Source: DATBGE01 sp036558125
GTDB lineage: Bacteria; Gemmatimonadota; Gemmatimonadetes; Gemmatimonadales; GWC2-71-9
Length of the DNA stretch: 64,000 bases
Assembly: GCA_036558125.1 (NCBI GenBank)
Contig: DATBGE010000082.1
Coordinates: 124,001 to 188,000 of the forward strand
Direction of reading: 5' to 3'
The position numbers and the translations under genes are program-made. Each line of letters starts with the position of its first letter. Position 1 is the first letter of the stretch. A model generated the notes under the pieces. That model saw nothing but the letters and a program-made list of their open reading frames with translations, searched no databases and had not been told where the DNA came from. This document shows positions 13,041-21,566 of the stretch, piece after piece.

Positions 13041-15473
13041 ATGAGTTGTGGTCCTTCCTCCAGCGGGAGCGGGGCGGTGGATCTGTTGGCGCGTCTGCGA
13101 CAAGCTCTAGGCGATCGATACCGGCTGGAGAGAGAGCTGGGTCGCGGGGGGATGGCGACTGTCTACCTCGCCCAAGACGGCAGGCATAACCGTCCCGTGG
13201 CGATCAAGGTTCTGCGGCCAGAGATCGGCGCCGCGCTTGGCGTCGAGCGCTTCCTGCTTGAGATCAAGACATCTGCTTCCCTGCAGCATCCTCACATTCT
13301 CGGATTGCTCGATTCCGGTGAAATCCCGGCGGCGGCCGGCGAACCGCCGCTGCTCTATTACGCCATGCCGTATGTGGAGGGGGAATCGCTGCGCGATCGG
13401 CTGGACCGTGAGCGCCAACTTCCTTTGGAGCATGCCATCGGGATCGCGCGCGAGGTCGCCGATGCCCTGGGATACGCACACACCCGTAACGTGGTGCACC
13501 GCGATATCAAGCCGGAGAACATCCTACTCTCCGGCGGCCATGCGATGGTGGCGGACTTCGGCATTGCCAAGGCGCTGACCTCGGCGGGCGGTGAGAAGCT
13601 GACCGAAACCGGGTTGGCGCTGGGCACTCCGTATTACATGAGTCCCGAACAGGCGACCGGCGATGGCCTCGATGGCCGTGCCGACCAATACGCGTTGGGC
13701 TGTGTGCTCTACGAAATGCTGGCCGGGACGCCACCGTTCCACGGCTCGACCGGGCAGTCGATCCTGGCCCGGCATGCGGTGGATCCGGTGCCGAGTCTTC
13801 GAACAGTGCGCGGGACCATCCCGCTGGGCGTGGAGCAGGCCATCACCCGGGCCCTGGCCAAGTCCCCCGCCGACCGCTTCGCGACCACGGCCGAGTTCGC
13901 GGGGGCCCTGACCCGGACTGCCACGGCTTCGGCGACCGTTGCCACCAGTACCGCCCCGTCCCGCTCGAGTGCACACGGTCATCGGCGGCGGCGGATCTGG
14001 TGGGCTCTGCTTGCTGGAATCGTGGGGATTGGCCTGATCATAACGGTCCGAGCCTTCCGCCCGAAGCCGGGTGAAGCGATCACGGTATCCGAAGGCTCGA
14101 TACGATCATTAGCCGTGGCGCCACTTGAGAACCTCACCGGCGACTCCACCCAAGCGTTCCTGGCTCAGGGCGTCACCGACCAGCTGATTGCGAATCTGAC
14201 ACAGATCGCCTCGCTCACGGTGATCAAGCTACTTCCGCGTCACGGCGATCAGGCGCCGGCCGACCTCGCCCGCGAACACGGCATCTCTTTCGACGCGATC
14301 TTGGCCGGCTCGCTGCAACGGGCGGGCGACGAGGTGCGGATCACGGCGCAGATCACCAATGCCAGAACCAGCCAGGCCATCTGGGCCCGGAGCTACTCCG
14401 GGTTACTCCGCGACATCCTCATCCTGCAGGATTCGGTGGTGCGTTCGGTGGCGGATACCATCCAGGTTTCGCTGACTCCCCGTGACAGTTCCCGTTTGAG
14501 CGCGACACACAAGCAGATCCACCCCGCGGCGTATGAGGACTACCTTCGCGGAGTCGCCTCGGCGGAGCGGGTCACCGGGGCCGACTTTCGCAAGGCAATT
14601 GGTTACTTCCGCGAGGCGATCGACCGCGAACCCTCCTACGCGATGGCCTACGCTGGCCTTGCCAACTGTTACTCCGAGCTGGGGTATTACGCCCTGGAGG
14701 CGCCAGAGGAGACGTTCCCGAAATCGCGGGCCGCCGCCGAAGAGGCCCTGAGGTTCGACTCCACACTCGCGATCGCGTACACCAATCTGGCCAGAGTCGA
14801 TCTGCTCTACTCCTGGGATTTCGCCGCAGCCGATCTGAGGTTTCGACGGGCCATCGAGCTCGACCCCCGTTCTTCCTTCTCTCATCTCGTTTACTACACA
14901 TACCTTTCGGCGATGGGCCGCCACTCCGAGGCTATGGCAGAAGCCAGGCGCTCGGTCGAACTCAACCCGCTATCGTTGCTCCATCAGGCCGCGGCCGCGC
15001 GGCCGTTTTACATGGCCCGCCGTTACCCCGAAGCGATCGCTCAAGCCCAGCGCGCACTCAAGGACGATTCGACATTCACCCGAGCGCATTTCTGGGTTGG
15101 CCTGAGCTTTGAGCAGACCGGCCGGCTTCCGGAGGCGATACGGGAGTTTCAAGCGGCCATCACATGGGCGGGTACGGACTCGATCCCGGTCTACCTGGCG
15201 GCGCTCGGACACGCCTACGCCGTCGCTGGTCGGCGCGATCAGGCGGAGCAACTCATCGAGGCGCTCAAGTCGCGCCCTTATGTCTCACCCGTGGATATCG
15301 CGACCGTTTATACCGGCCTGGGGGAACGGGATCGAGCCTTTGAATGGCTGGAGCGGGGTTTCTCGGGACGTGCGTATGGTTTGGTTTTCGTGGCGACTGA
15401 CCCGCGCTTCGAGCCGCTGCGCGGCGACCCGCGTTTCACTGCACTGGTGCGCAAAGTGGGGCTGCCGATATGA
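13041..15473 (+). CDS. Serine/threonine protein kinase with C-terminal TPR sensor region
   Basis: An 810-residue receptor-like kinase. Residues about 28-300 form a Hanks-type kinase with GRGGMATVYLA (P-loop), VAIKVL (ATP-binding lysine), HRDIKPENILL (catalytic loop), DFG and SPE. A transmembrane helix lies near residues 318-338 (WWALLAGIVGIGLIITV). The external part begins with a FlgO/TolB-N-like segment (LAVAPLENLTGD) and continues into TPRs up to the C-terminus. This kinase-TPR architecture is abundant in Gemmatimonadota and Acidobacteria. Substrates are unknown and no cognate phosphatase is nearby. The gene is followed by a strong hairpin. Confidence 0.9.
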   Translation: MSCGPSSSGSGAVDLLARLRQALGDRYRLERELGRGGMATVYLAQDGRHNRPVAIKVLRPEIGAALGVERFLLEIKTSASLQHPHILGLLDSGEIPAAAGEPPLLYYAMPYVEGESLRDRLDRERQLPLEHAIGIAREVADALGYAHTRNVVHRDIKPENILLSGGHAMVADFGIAKALTSAGGEKLTETGLALGTPYYMSPEQATGDGLDGRADQYALGCVLYEMLAGTPPFHGSTGQSILARHAVDPVPSLRTVRGTIPLGVEQAITRALAKSPADRFATTAEFAGALTRTATASATVATSTAPSRSSAHGHRRRRIWWALLAGIVGIGLIITVRAFRPKPGEAITVSEGSIRSLAVAPLENLTGDSTQAFLAQGVTDQLIANLTQIASLTVIKLLPRHGDQAPADLAREHGISFDAILAGSLQRAGDEVRITAQITNARTSQAIWARSYSGLLRDILILQDSVVRSVADTIQVSLTPRDSSRLSATHKQIHPAAYEDYLRGVASAERVTGADFRKAIGYFREAIDREPSYAMAYAGLANCYSELGYYALEAPEETFPKSRAAAEEALRFDSTLAIAYTNLARVDLLYSWDFAAADLRFRRAIELDPRSSFSHLVYYTYLSAMGRHSEAMAEARRSVELNPLSLLHQAAAARPFYMARRYPEAIAQAQRALKDDSTFTRAHFWVGLSFEQTGRLPEAIREFQAAITWAGTDSIPVYLAALGHAYAVAGRRDQAEQLIEALKSRPYVSPVDIATVYTGLGERDRAFEWLERGFSGRAYGLVFVATDPRFEPLRGDPRFTALVRKVGLPI

Positions 15474-15663
15474 GGTGATCCCCGGTACGCGCTTGCGCTT
15501 CCTGGCGTATCACCGACCGGGCCCATGGGCCGCTGGCTGACCCTGATGGGTTAACGAGGAGCCACGTTCAGAGGAGACCCTTGGGGATGTAGATCCCCTG
15601 CCAACTTGGCCTTCCCCCTTGCGCGATTTTCGAGGGGAATGAGGATTACGAAAGGATCCCGAC

Positions 15664-15692
15664 CCCCCGGTCGGAAGACGTCCGACCGGGGG
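15664..15692 (+). terminator. Perfect 12-bp hairpin between kinase and rel genes
   Basis: CCCCCGGTCGGA (15664-15675) pairs perfectly with TCCGACCGGGGG (15681-15692) around a five-base loop, and CGGTTGGTGTTTT follows. It could terminate the kinase transcript. It also lies only 26 bases before the probable rel start, so it may act as an attenuator or mRNA structure in the rel leader. The rest of the 15474-15703 gap shows no gene. Confidence 0.7.
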
Positions 15693-15718
15693 CGGTTGGT
15701 GTTTTGATACCTGGAGAC

Positions 15719-17896
15719 GTGAGTGCGGTCGTGACCGGTACCCTGCCTGACATTGCCCCCGACTTCCGTGCCCTGCTGGAGCGGCACGCCGACCGGCTCG
15801 ATCTGGAGCAGATCGACCGGGCGCTGCGCTTCAGTGCGTCCGCGCATCGGGGCCAGAAGCGGGTGTCGGGCGAGGACTTCATTCAACATTCGATCGCCGT
15901 AGCGAAGACGCTGGTTGAGCAGCTCCTGGACACGACCTCGATCTGTGCCGCGCTGCTGCACGATGTGGTGGAAGACGCCGACGTCCGTGCCGAAGACATT
16001 GCCCGCGAATTCGGCCCCGAAGTCTCGGGACTGGTAGACGGCCTCACCAAGATCTCCAGCCTGACCTTCCGCTCCTCGGCCGAGCAGCAGGTGGAGAACT
16101 ACCGCAAGCTGCTGCTGTCGATCGCCAAGGACGCGCGAGTCATCATCATCAAGCTGGCCGACCGGCTCCACAACATGCGGACCCTCGATCCGTTGCCACC
16201 CGAGAAGCGGGTGCGGATCGCGACCGAGACGCGGGAGATCTACGCGCCGCTCGCCCACCGGTTCGGTATGGCCGGGATCAAGGCCGAGCTGGAGGACCTG
16301 GCCTTCAAGTACCTCGAGCCCGAGGACTACAAGGCACTGGTCCAACAGGTCGCCGCCAAGAAGACGGCGCGAGAGCAGCTCATCCTCAAACTCAAGACGC
16401 CGCTCGAGTACGAGCTCAAGCGCGCGGGCATCGAATGGTTCGAGGTAACCGGCCGGCCCAAGCACCTGTGGTCCATCTACCAGAAAATGAAGAAGCGGGG
16501 CAAGCCGTTCGACGAGATCTACGACCTGATGGCGATCCGCGTCATGGTGCGCACGGTGCCCGAGTGCTACCACGTGCTGGGGATCATCCATCACAACTGG
16601 ACCCCGATCCAGGAGCGGATCAAGGACTACATCGCGAGTCCCAAGACCAACGCGTACCAGTCGCTCCACACGACGATTTTCGGGCCCGGCGGCCAGCTGT
16701 TCGAAGTGCAGATCCGGACCCAGGAGATGCACCGCACGGCGGAGTTCGGCATCGCGGCCCACTGGCTGTACAAAACCGACGGACGCCGCAACGAGCTCGA
16801 CCAGCAGCTGCACTGGTTCCGCCAGCTGATCGAGCTGCAGCAGGATGCCCACACGCCCGAGGAGTTCCTCGAGTTCCTCAAGATCGACCTGTATCAGGAC
16901 GAGATCTTCGTGTTCACGCCGCAGGGAGACGTGAAGCAGCTCCCCAAGGGTGCGACCCCGATCGATTTCGCCTTCATGGTGCACACCGAAGTCGGCGTCC
17001 ACTGCCAGGGTGCCAAGGTCAACGGGCGGATCGCGCCGTTGCACCGGGAGCTGCGGAACGGCGACACCATCGAGATCCTGACCAGCCCCAACGCCAAGCC
17101 GAGCAGCGACTGGCTCTCCCACGTCCGCACCGCTCGAGCGAGGCACAAGATCAAGGCCTGGATCCGGCACCAGGAAGAGGAAGAGAGTGTGGTGCTGGGT
17201 CGGGAACAGATCGCGCGCGAGCTGAAGCGCCGCCGTCTGGCGGCGCCGGACCCCGCGCAACTGCAGAAGGCGGCGGAATCGTTCGGCCTCGCCGATGGGC
17301 GGGGGCTCGAGATTGCGGTCGGTCGGGGCGATGTCACGATCGTCCAGGCGCTGCGCGCACTCTATCCCGACGCTTCGGCCGACGATTTTCAGGAGGTAAA
17401 GCCCAGCGTCATTGGGCGGGTGATCAACCGCATCCGCCTCGGATCAGGCATCAAGATCCAGGGTTTGAGCGGCCTCATGGTGCGCTACGCCCAGTGCTGC
17501 CAGCCGGTGCCGGGCGACACCGTCGTCGGCTACGTGACGCAAGGGCGCGGCATCTCCATCCACCGCGCCGACTGCCCCAACCTGCTCATGCTGAGCGGAG
17601 ACGGACGGCGGGTCGAAATCGACTGGCGGGAAGTACAGGGAGAGGCGTTTGCCGTGCGCCTCGGTGTCAGCGGTGAAGACCGTCGCGGCCTCTACGCCGA
17701 CATCATGGAAGCCATCAGTCAGTCGGGAACCAACATCAAGGCTGCCGACTTGAGCACGAAGGATGGTTCAGTCTTTGGCTCGGTCTTCGTCGAGGTGGAC
17801 AACCGCACTCACCTGGCCAAGGTGATCAAGGCGATTCGAAAGGTGAAAGGCGTCACGGATGTGGAACGGCGGGAGGCGCCTCCGACTCATCCTTGA
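15719..17896 (+). CDS. rel: Bifunctional (p)ppGpp synthetase/hydrolase Rel
   Basis: A protein of about 725 residues with the full long-RSH layout: an HD hydrolase domain with HDVVED (H81-D86), and a synthetase domain containing YDLMAIRVMV and NAYQSLHTTIFG. These are followed by a TGS domain (IFVFTPQGDVKQLPKGATPIDFAF), a zinc-finger-like segment (RYAQCCQPVPGD) and a C-terminal ACT domain. Intact hydrolase residues suggest it both makes and degrades the alarmone. Alternative starts are TTG 15704, which lies in the tail of the upstream hairpin, and GTG 15731. GTG 15719 follows CTGGAGA closely. Its last 44 bases overlap the convergent kinase gene. Confidence 0.94.
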   Translation: MSAVVTGTLPDIAPDFRALLERHADRLDLEQIDRALRFSASAHRGQKRVSGEDFIQHSIAVAKTLVEQLLDTTSICAALLHDVVEDADVRAEDIAREFGPEVSGLVDGLTKISSLTFRSSAEQQVENYRKLLLSIAKDARVIIIKLADRLHNMRTLDPLPPEKRVRIATETREIYAPLAHRFGMAGIKAELEDLAFKYLEPEDYKALVQQVAAKKTAREQLILKLKTPLEYELKRAGIEWFEVTGRPKHLWSIYQKMKKRGKPFDEIYDLMAIRVMVRTVPECYHVLGIIHHNWTPIQERIKDYIASPKTNAYQSLHTTIFGPGGQLFEVQIRTQEMHRTAEFGIAAHWLYKTDGRRNELDQQLHWFRQLIELQQDAHTPEEFLEFLKIDLYQDEIFVFTPQGDVKQLPKGATPIDFAFMVHTEVGVHCQGAKVNGRIAPLHRELRNGDTIEILTSPNAKPSSDWLSHVRTARARHKIKAWIRHQEEEESVVLGREQIARELKRRRLAAPDPAQLQKAAESFGLADGRGLEIAVGRGDVTIVQALRALYPDASADDFQEVKPSVIGRVINRIRLGSGIKIQGLSGLMVRYAQCCQPVPGDTVVGYVTQGRGISIHRADCPNLLMLSGDGRRVEIDWREVQGEAFAVRLGVSGEDRRGLYADIMEAISQSGTNIKAADLSTKDGSVFGSVFVEVDNRTHLAKVIKAIRKVKGVTDVERREAPPTHP

Positions 17897-19826
17897 CTCG
17901 GCCGAGGCGGGCGACTCGCGTCACCGCCTCCTCGAGCGTCTTCAGATCCACCGGCTTGAGCAGGATCCGATCGTTGGGAATTTGCAGTCGCCCCGCCGCA
18001 GATAGCTCCGACAGGTCCCCCGAGAGGAACACCAGCCTGCGCGCGAGGTCAGGGCGCGTCGCCTCGAGAGCGGAGTACATCTCCATCCCATCCATCCGGG
18101 GCATGCGAAGATCGGCGACGATCACATCGACTTCGGAGCCCTGCAGTGCCGCGAGCGCCGCCTCTCCATCGCCGGCCTCGATCACATCGGCTCCTCGGCG
18201 TCTCAGATATTTCCCCAACGGACGCCGCAAGGCTTCTTCATCGTCAACCAACAGGGCCCGCAATCCATTGAGCGGAGTCTGAGGGTGCCCCGGAACCGGG
18301 GTAGGCACTGGAAGCCGCGGTTCAACCGGGTATTCTGCGCTCACCGCGATCGGCAGGGCGAGAACGAAGCGCGCACCACCCGTCGGTGCTGCGGTGACCG
18401 TAAGGTCTCCTCCAACTTCCCGGGCAATCTGGCGCGACAGGTACAATCCGAGCCCCGTCCCCTGCCTGCCCTTCGTTGAGACGAAGGGTCGGAAGATCCG
18501 TCCCCGCAATTCCTCAGGAATGCCCCGGCCATTGTCCTGCACGGTCAGGTAAACCTGCTCCCCGTCGGTCGAGGTATCCACCTGCAGCCGCCTCGGGGGA
18601 TCGACGTGTCCAAGGGCGTGAATCGCGTTGCTCAGGAGATTGACCAGCACCTGCTCGAGCCGCGCCGGATCCCCGCGAGCTGCCGGCAGGCCGGGGTCGA
18701 GGTCTCCCTCCAGGCTGATTTCCTCCACTCCGAACTGATACGCCACCAGGTCGATAGCGTCGCGCGCCACCGAATTGAGATCCGCCGTCGTGCCCGGACG
18801 TTCCTCCATCCTGACGAAGCGCAGCAGACCGGATAGCAGCTTGCCGGCGCGCCGAGCCTGCCGGCTGATCTGAACCAGCTCGTCCCGCTGCTCATCGGTA
18901 ACGTCCCCCACGCTGAGTCGGGCCTGGGACATGGCCACCACGGCCATCAGCGGGTTATTGACCTCGTGAGCCACGCCCGCAATCAGTTGCCCGGCCGCCA
19001 TGAACCGGCCCTGTTCCTCTGCGCGATCCCGTAGCACTCGGGTCATGTCGTTGAAATGCCGCTTGAGCTGTCCCACCTCATCATCCCGCGCTACCGCCAG
19101 CTCCACGTGAAGATCGCCTTCAGCGACTCGGGCGAGACCCTGCTCAATTTCCGCCAGCGGCTTGGCCACCAGTCGCGAAGCGACGAGCAGTCCCAGGGGG
19201 ATAAGGACCATGCCGGCCAACATCCAGACCGTCACCGCCCGCACCGCGTTCGTCGTCGTCGCCGAGAGCTGGCGTTCTTCCTCGATCAGGATCGGAAGCG
19301 CGTCCCGTCGCGACTGGGTCAGCCTGCCCTCGACCTCGGCGAGCAGAGAGTCAACCACGACGTGGCGGCGACGCGCCTCGTCGAATCGCCCCAGCTCGAG
19401 CAGCCCCGACACTTCCAGCAGCATGGTTCCCAGCCGGGCGACATCATCATCGGTCTGGGCCAGCTGGGTGCGAAATTCCGGAGGCAAGGCGGCGAAGGAC
19501 GCCGCGGAGGCGGTCCCCCCATGACGAGTGGCACTGGCACGAATCACCGCGGCCGTCTCGGCGGGAACCGGCCGGCCAGCCAGGGCGAGTCTCCAGGTGT
19601 CGGTGGTCGTGTTCTCGAGGCCCTGGACCCGGTCGGTCAGGTCGCCGAAGAGATAGTCAAGCGGCTGAACCGATCTCCCCAGGTTTCGGGCTCGGGCGGT
19701 AACGGTATACGACAGGTAGATGGTGATCGCGGCCGCATAAAGCATGAGTCCGAGGACGAACAACAACAGGATCGTCCGGAGACTGAGGGCCGCGCGCCCG
19801 CGAGTGAGGGAGGCGGAGGCGGTCAT
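17853..19826 (-). CDS. Hybrid sensor histidine kinase with C-terminal receiver domain
   Basis: A 657-residue membrane kinase. TM1 lies near residues 17-38 and TM2 near 198-218, enclosing a helical periplasmic region. A HAMP domain (VAKPLAEIEQGLARVAEGDL) follows, then HisKA with phospho-accepting H287 in AGVAHEVNNPL. The HATPase domain has an N box (NLLSNAIHAL) and DNGRGIP and GTGLGLYL glycine boxes. The C-terminal receiver has D572 in VADLRMPRMDG. The ATG overlaps the stop of the binding-protein gene by four bases (ATGA), so ligand capture and signalling are probably coupled. The output partner is not in the window. The 3' end overlaps rel. Confidence 0.92.
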   Translation of the reverse strand: MTASASLTRGRAALSLRTILLLFVLGLMLYAAAITIYLSYTVTARARNLGRSVQPLDYLFGDLTDRVQGLENTTTDTWRLALAGRPVPAETAAVIRASATRHGGTASAASFAALPPEFRTQLAQTDDDVARLGTMLLEVSGLLELGRFDEARRRHVVVDSLLAEVEGRLTQSRRDALPILIEEERQLSATTTNAVRAVTVWMLAGMVLIPLGLLVASRLVAKPLAEIEQGLARVAEGDLHVELAVARDDEVGQLKRHFNDMTRVLRDRAEEQGRFMAAGQLIAGVAHEVNNPLMAVVAMSQARLSVGDVTDEQRDELVQISRQARRAGKLLSGLLRFVRMEERPGTTADLNSVARDAIDLVAYQFGVEEISLEGDLDPGLPAARGDPARLEQVLVNLLSNAIHALGHVDPPRRLQVDTSTDGEQVYLTVQDNGRGIPEELRGRIFRPFVSTKGRQGTGLGLYLSRQIAREVGGDLTVTAAPTGGARFVLALPIAVSAEYPVEPRLPVPTPVPGHPQTPLNGLRALLVDDEEALRRPLGKYLRRRGADVIEAGDGEAALAALQGSEVDVIVADLRMPRMDGMEMYSALEATRPDLARRLVFLSGDLSELSAAGRLQIPNDRILLKPVDLKTLEEAVTRVARLGRVKDESEAPPAVPHP

Positions 19827-20932
19827 TGCCAGCTAACCGGCTCAAGCTCGCCGTGCCGGACCCGCGCGATGATGACCGAGGACATCTGGTGGGAGCCAAA
19901 TGCTATCGGACCGGTCACGCCCTGATAAGGAGGACGGCTGGCGCCGAGCGCTTCCAGGTATTGGCGGATCATCTCGCGCCGGGTGCCGACATTGCTGGCC
20001 GCAGTCGCGAGCAACATGATGGCATCGTAGACGAGCGCGTCTCCCGACTCGGGTGTGTGGCCGGTGATAGCATGATACCGCTCGGTGAATTTCCGTCCCG
20101 CTTCCGTGCTTCCCGGCGGAATCCAGAAGCTGGCGACGTAGATGGAATCGGTAGCCTTCCCGGCCTCCAGATTCAACTGCGACAGGCTGGTCGCGGCGTC
20201 ACCGGCCAGGATTCTCAGGCCAGGCTGAAGCTGCCCGGCAATCCGGGCGATTTTTCCGGTCTGTCCCGCGGGACAGAGGGAAAGAATCAGGTCCGGCGGC
20301 GTCCGCCGAAGCGAGGATCTCAACAAGACGTCCAGATCGGCTCCTCCCACGACGGGCACGTTGTCCACCACGCGCACGCCGTTCTCCCGCAGCTTGCGCA
20401 TCGCGGCAACCCGGAGACCCATTCCGTATTCGTCCGGAACGTAGAACAAGGCTACTCGCCGGGCACGTAGATACTCCGCCGCGAAGCGGCCGAGGACCGC
20501 GCCTTCCACCGAATCATTCGGCGCGAGCGTAAAGGTCCACGGTCCCACGTCGCCCAGGAGGTGGGTCGTCGCGGTCGGCGCCAGCTGCACTACCTCCGCC
20601 CGATTGTAAACCGGCGCTGCGGCCAGTGAGCCGCGACTGCCCAGGTGACCGACCAGCGCAAACAGTCCCGGAGTCTCGACCAGCCGCTCCGCCCGGTTCG
20701 CCTCGTTATCAACCCGCTCCGCGCCCGCTGGACTTTCAGTATCTACCACGATTCGAATATCCTGCCCCCGCTCGGGAGTCAGGCTTCGTACATCCTGGAT
20801 CGCCATTTGCACGACGGGCGCCATCCCCGTGACGACGACGAGCACCGGACTGGGGCGACTGCTTCCATCGTGACAGCCCGGCACGAGCAATCCCGCGCTC
20901 ACGGCGCACCACCACAGTACCGGACCTCGCAC
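19823..20932 (-). CDS. Periplasmic binding lipoprotein (branched-chain amino acid type, Peripla_BP_6-like)
   Basis: A lipoprotein of about 369 residues with a short hydrophobic leader ending in LLVPGC (lipobox). The body is a type I periplasmic-binding fold, with GHLGSRGSLAAAPVYNRAEVVQLAPTAT-like segments near residues 110-140 and VALFYVPDEYGMGL near residue 180. Such proteins usually serve amino-acid ABC importers, but no permease or ATPase gene is present. Instead it is coupled to a histidine kinase. GTG 20932 gives a compact signal peptide. A longer reading from 21031 is open but has no signal-like start. The ligand is unknown. Confidence 0.82.
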   Translation of the reverse strand: MRGPVLWWCAVSAGLLVPGCHDGSSRPSPVLVVVTGMAPVVQMAIQDVRSLTPERGQDIRIVVDTESPAGAERVDNEANRAERLVETPGLFALVGHLGSRGSLAAAPVYNRAEVVQLAPTATTHLLGDVGPWTFTLAPNDSVEGAVLGRFAAEYLRARRVALFYVPDEYGMGLRVAAMRKLRENGVRVVDNVPVVGGADLDVLLRSSLRRTPPDLILSLCPAGQTGKIARIAGQLQPGLRILAGDAATSLSQLNLEAGKATDSIYVASFWIPPGSTEAGRKFTERYHAITGHTPESGDALVYDAIMLLATAASNVGTRREMIRQYLEALGASRPPYQGVTGPIAFGSHQMSSVIIARVRHGELEPVSWQ

Positions 20933-21100
20933 CGCTGGGAACGAAGCTGGCAGACAATACCTCGATTGGAGTGCTCGGTTCTGGTTGGTACTACACCGCT
21001 GAGCGTAGTGACGCTGCTGGGCAGGACGCAAGCGCCAGATTGACGCCCGCCGCCTCGTGCCTATGCTTAGACCCTCATTTCACGGTGCGGAAACCACTCA

Positions 21101-21526
21101 ATGTCCAGCAGCTGGCTGCTCAAGACCGAGCCGACGACCTACTCCTACGACCAGTTGGAGAAAGAAGGCCGAACCACCTGGGACGGTGTGCGGAACAATC
21201 TCGCGCTAACCCATCTTCGGGCCATGAAAGCGGGAGATCGTGTGCTGATCTATCACACGGGAGCCGAAAAGGCGGTGATCGGGCTCGCGAAAGTGGCGCA
21301 GGCCGCGTACCCCGACCCCAAGCAGGACGATCCGAAGCTCGTGGTCGTCGATGTCGTACCGGAGCGCCGGCTCGAACGGCCGGTCACGCTCGCGGAGGTC
21401 AAGGCCGAGGCCTCGCTCAAGGATCTCGCCCTCGTACGGATGGGCCGCCTCTCCGTAATGCCGGTGACTCCCGCTCAGTGGAAGCGGTTGCTCGAAATGG
21501 GTGGCATCCCCGGAGGCAGCAAATAG
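21101..21526 (+). CDS. EVE domain-containing protein
   Basis: A 141-residue single-domain protein with the EVE signatures SWLLKTEPTTYSYDQL at the N-terminus, WDGVRNNLA near residue 28, and GDRVLIYHTG. EVE domains belong to the PUA-like fold and are proposed to bind modified nucleobases in DNA or RNA. The bacterial protein is related to thymocyte nuclear protein 1. It lies upstream of uvrB in the same direction, separated by the proposed repair operator, and divergent from the binding-protein gene. No partner nuclease is adjacent. Confidence 0.88.
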   Translation: MSSSWLLKTEPTTYSYDQLEKEGRTTWDGVRNNLALTHLRAMKAGDRVLIYHTGAEKAVIGLAKVAQAAYPDPKQDDPKLVVVDVVPERRLERPVTLAEVKAEASLKDLALVRMGRLSVMPVTPAQWKRLLEMGGIPGGSK

Positions 21527-21531
21527 GCTGG

Positions 21532-21560
21532 TACCGAAGATCTACCGAAGACGGTATATT
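21532..21560 (+). promoter_or_regulatory. uvrB promoter with 11-bp-period direct repeat (candidate SOS operator)
   Basis: TACCGAAGA occurs twice (21532-21540 and 21543-21551), giving an 11-bp period. The reverse complement contains TTCGGTAGATCTTCGG, which matches 13 of 16 positions of the site upstream of recA. TATATT at 21555-21560 is a good -10, so the repeat covers the -35 and spacer, as expected for a repressor site. The -10 ends six bases before the uvrB ATG, so the transcript may be leaderless. Confidence 0.6.
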
Positions 21561-21566
21561 TCGAGC

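Noticed and set aside
13041..15473. Kinase-TPR gene as a horizontally acquired island
   Set aside because: No composition shift, repeats, integrase or tRNA boundary was seen around it, and such kinases are common in the suspected phylum.
15590..15620. Similarity between the rel leader and the gap after ssb (25847-25870), both with CTGCCAA and GGCCTTCCCC
   Set aside because: The match needs a gap, the flanks do not align, and a match of this size is plausible by chance in GC-rich DNA.
15551..17260. Long open frame (569 codons) on the minus strand opposite rel
   Set aside because: It is antisense to the conserved RSH domains, has no recognisable domain, and is explained by high GC at third codon positions. 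The same applies to the minus-strand frames at 1762-3123, 9248-10723, 10778-11896 and 40720-42057.
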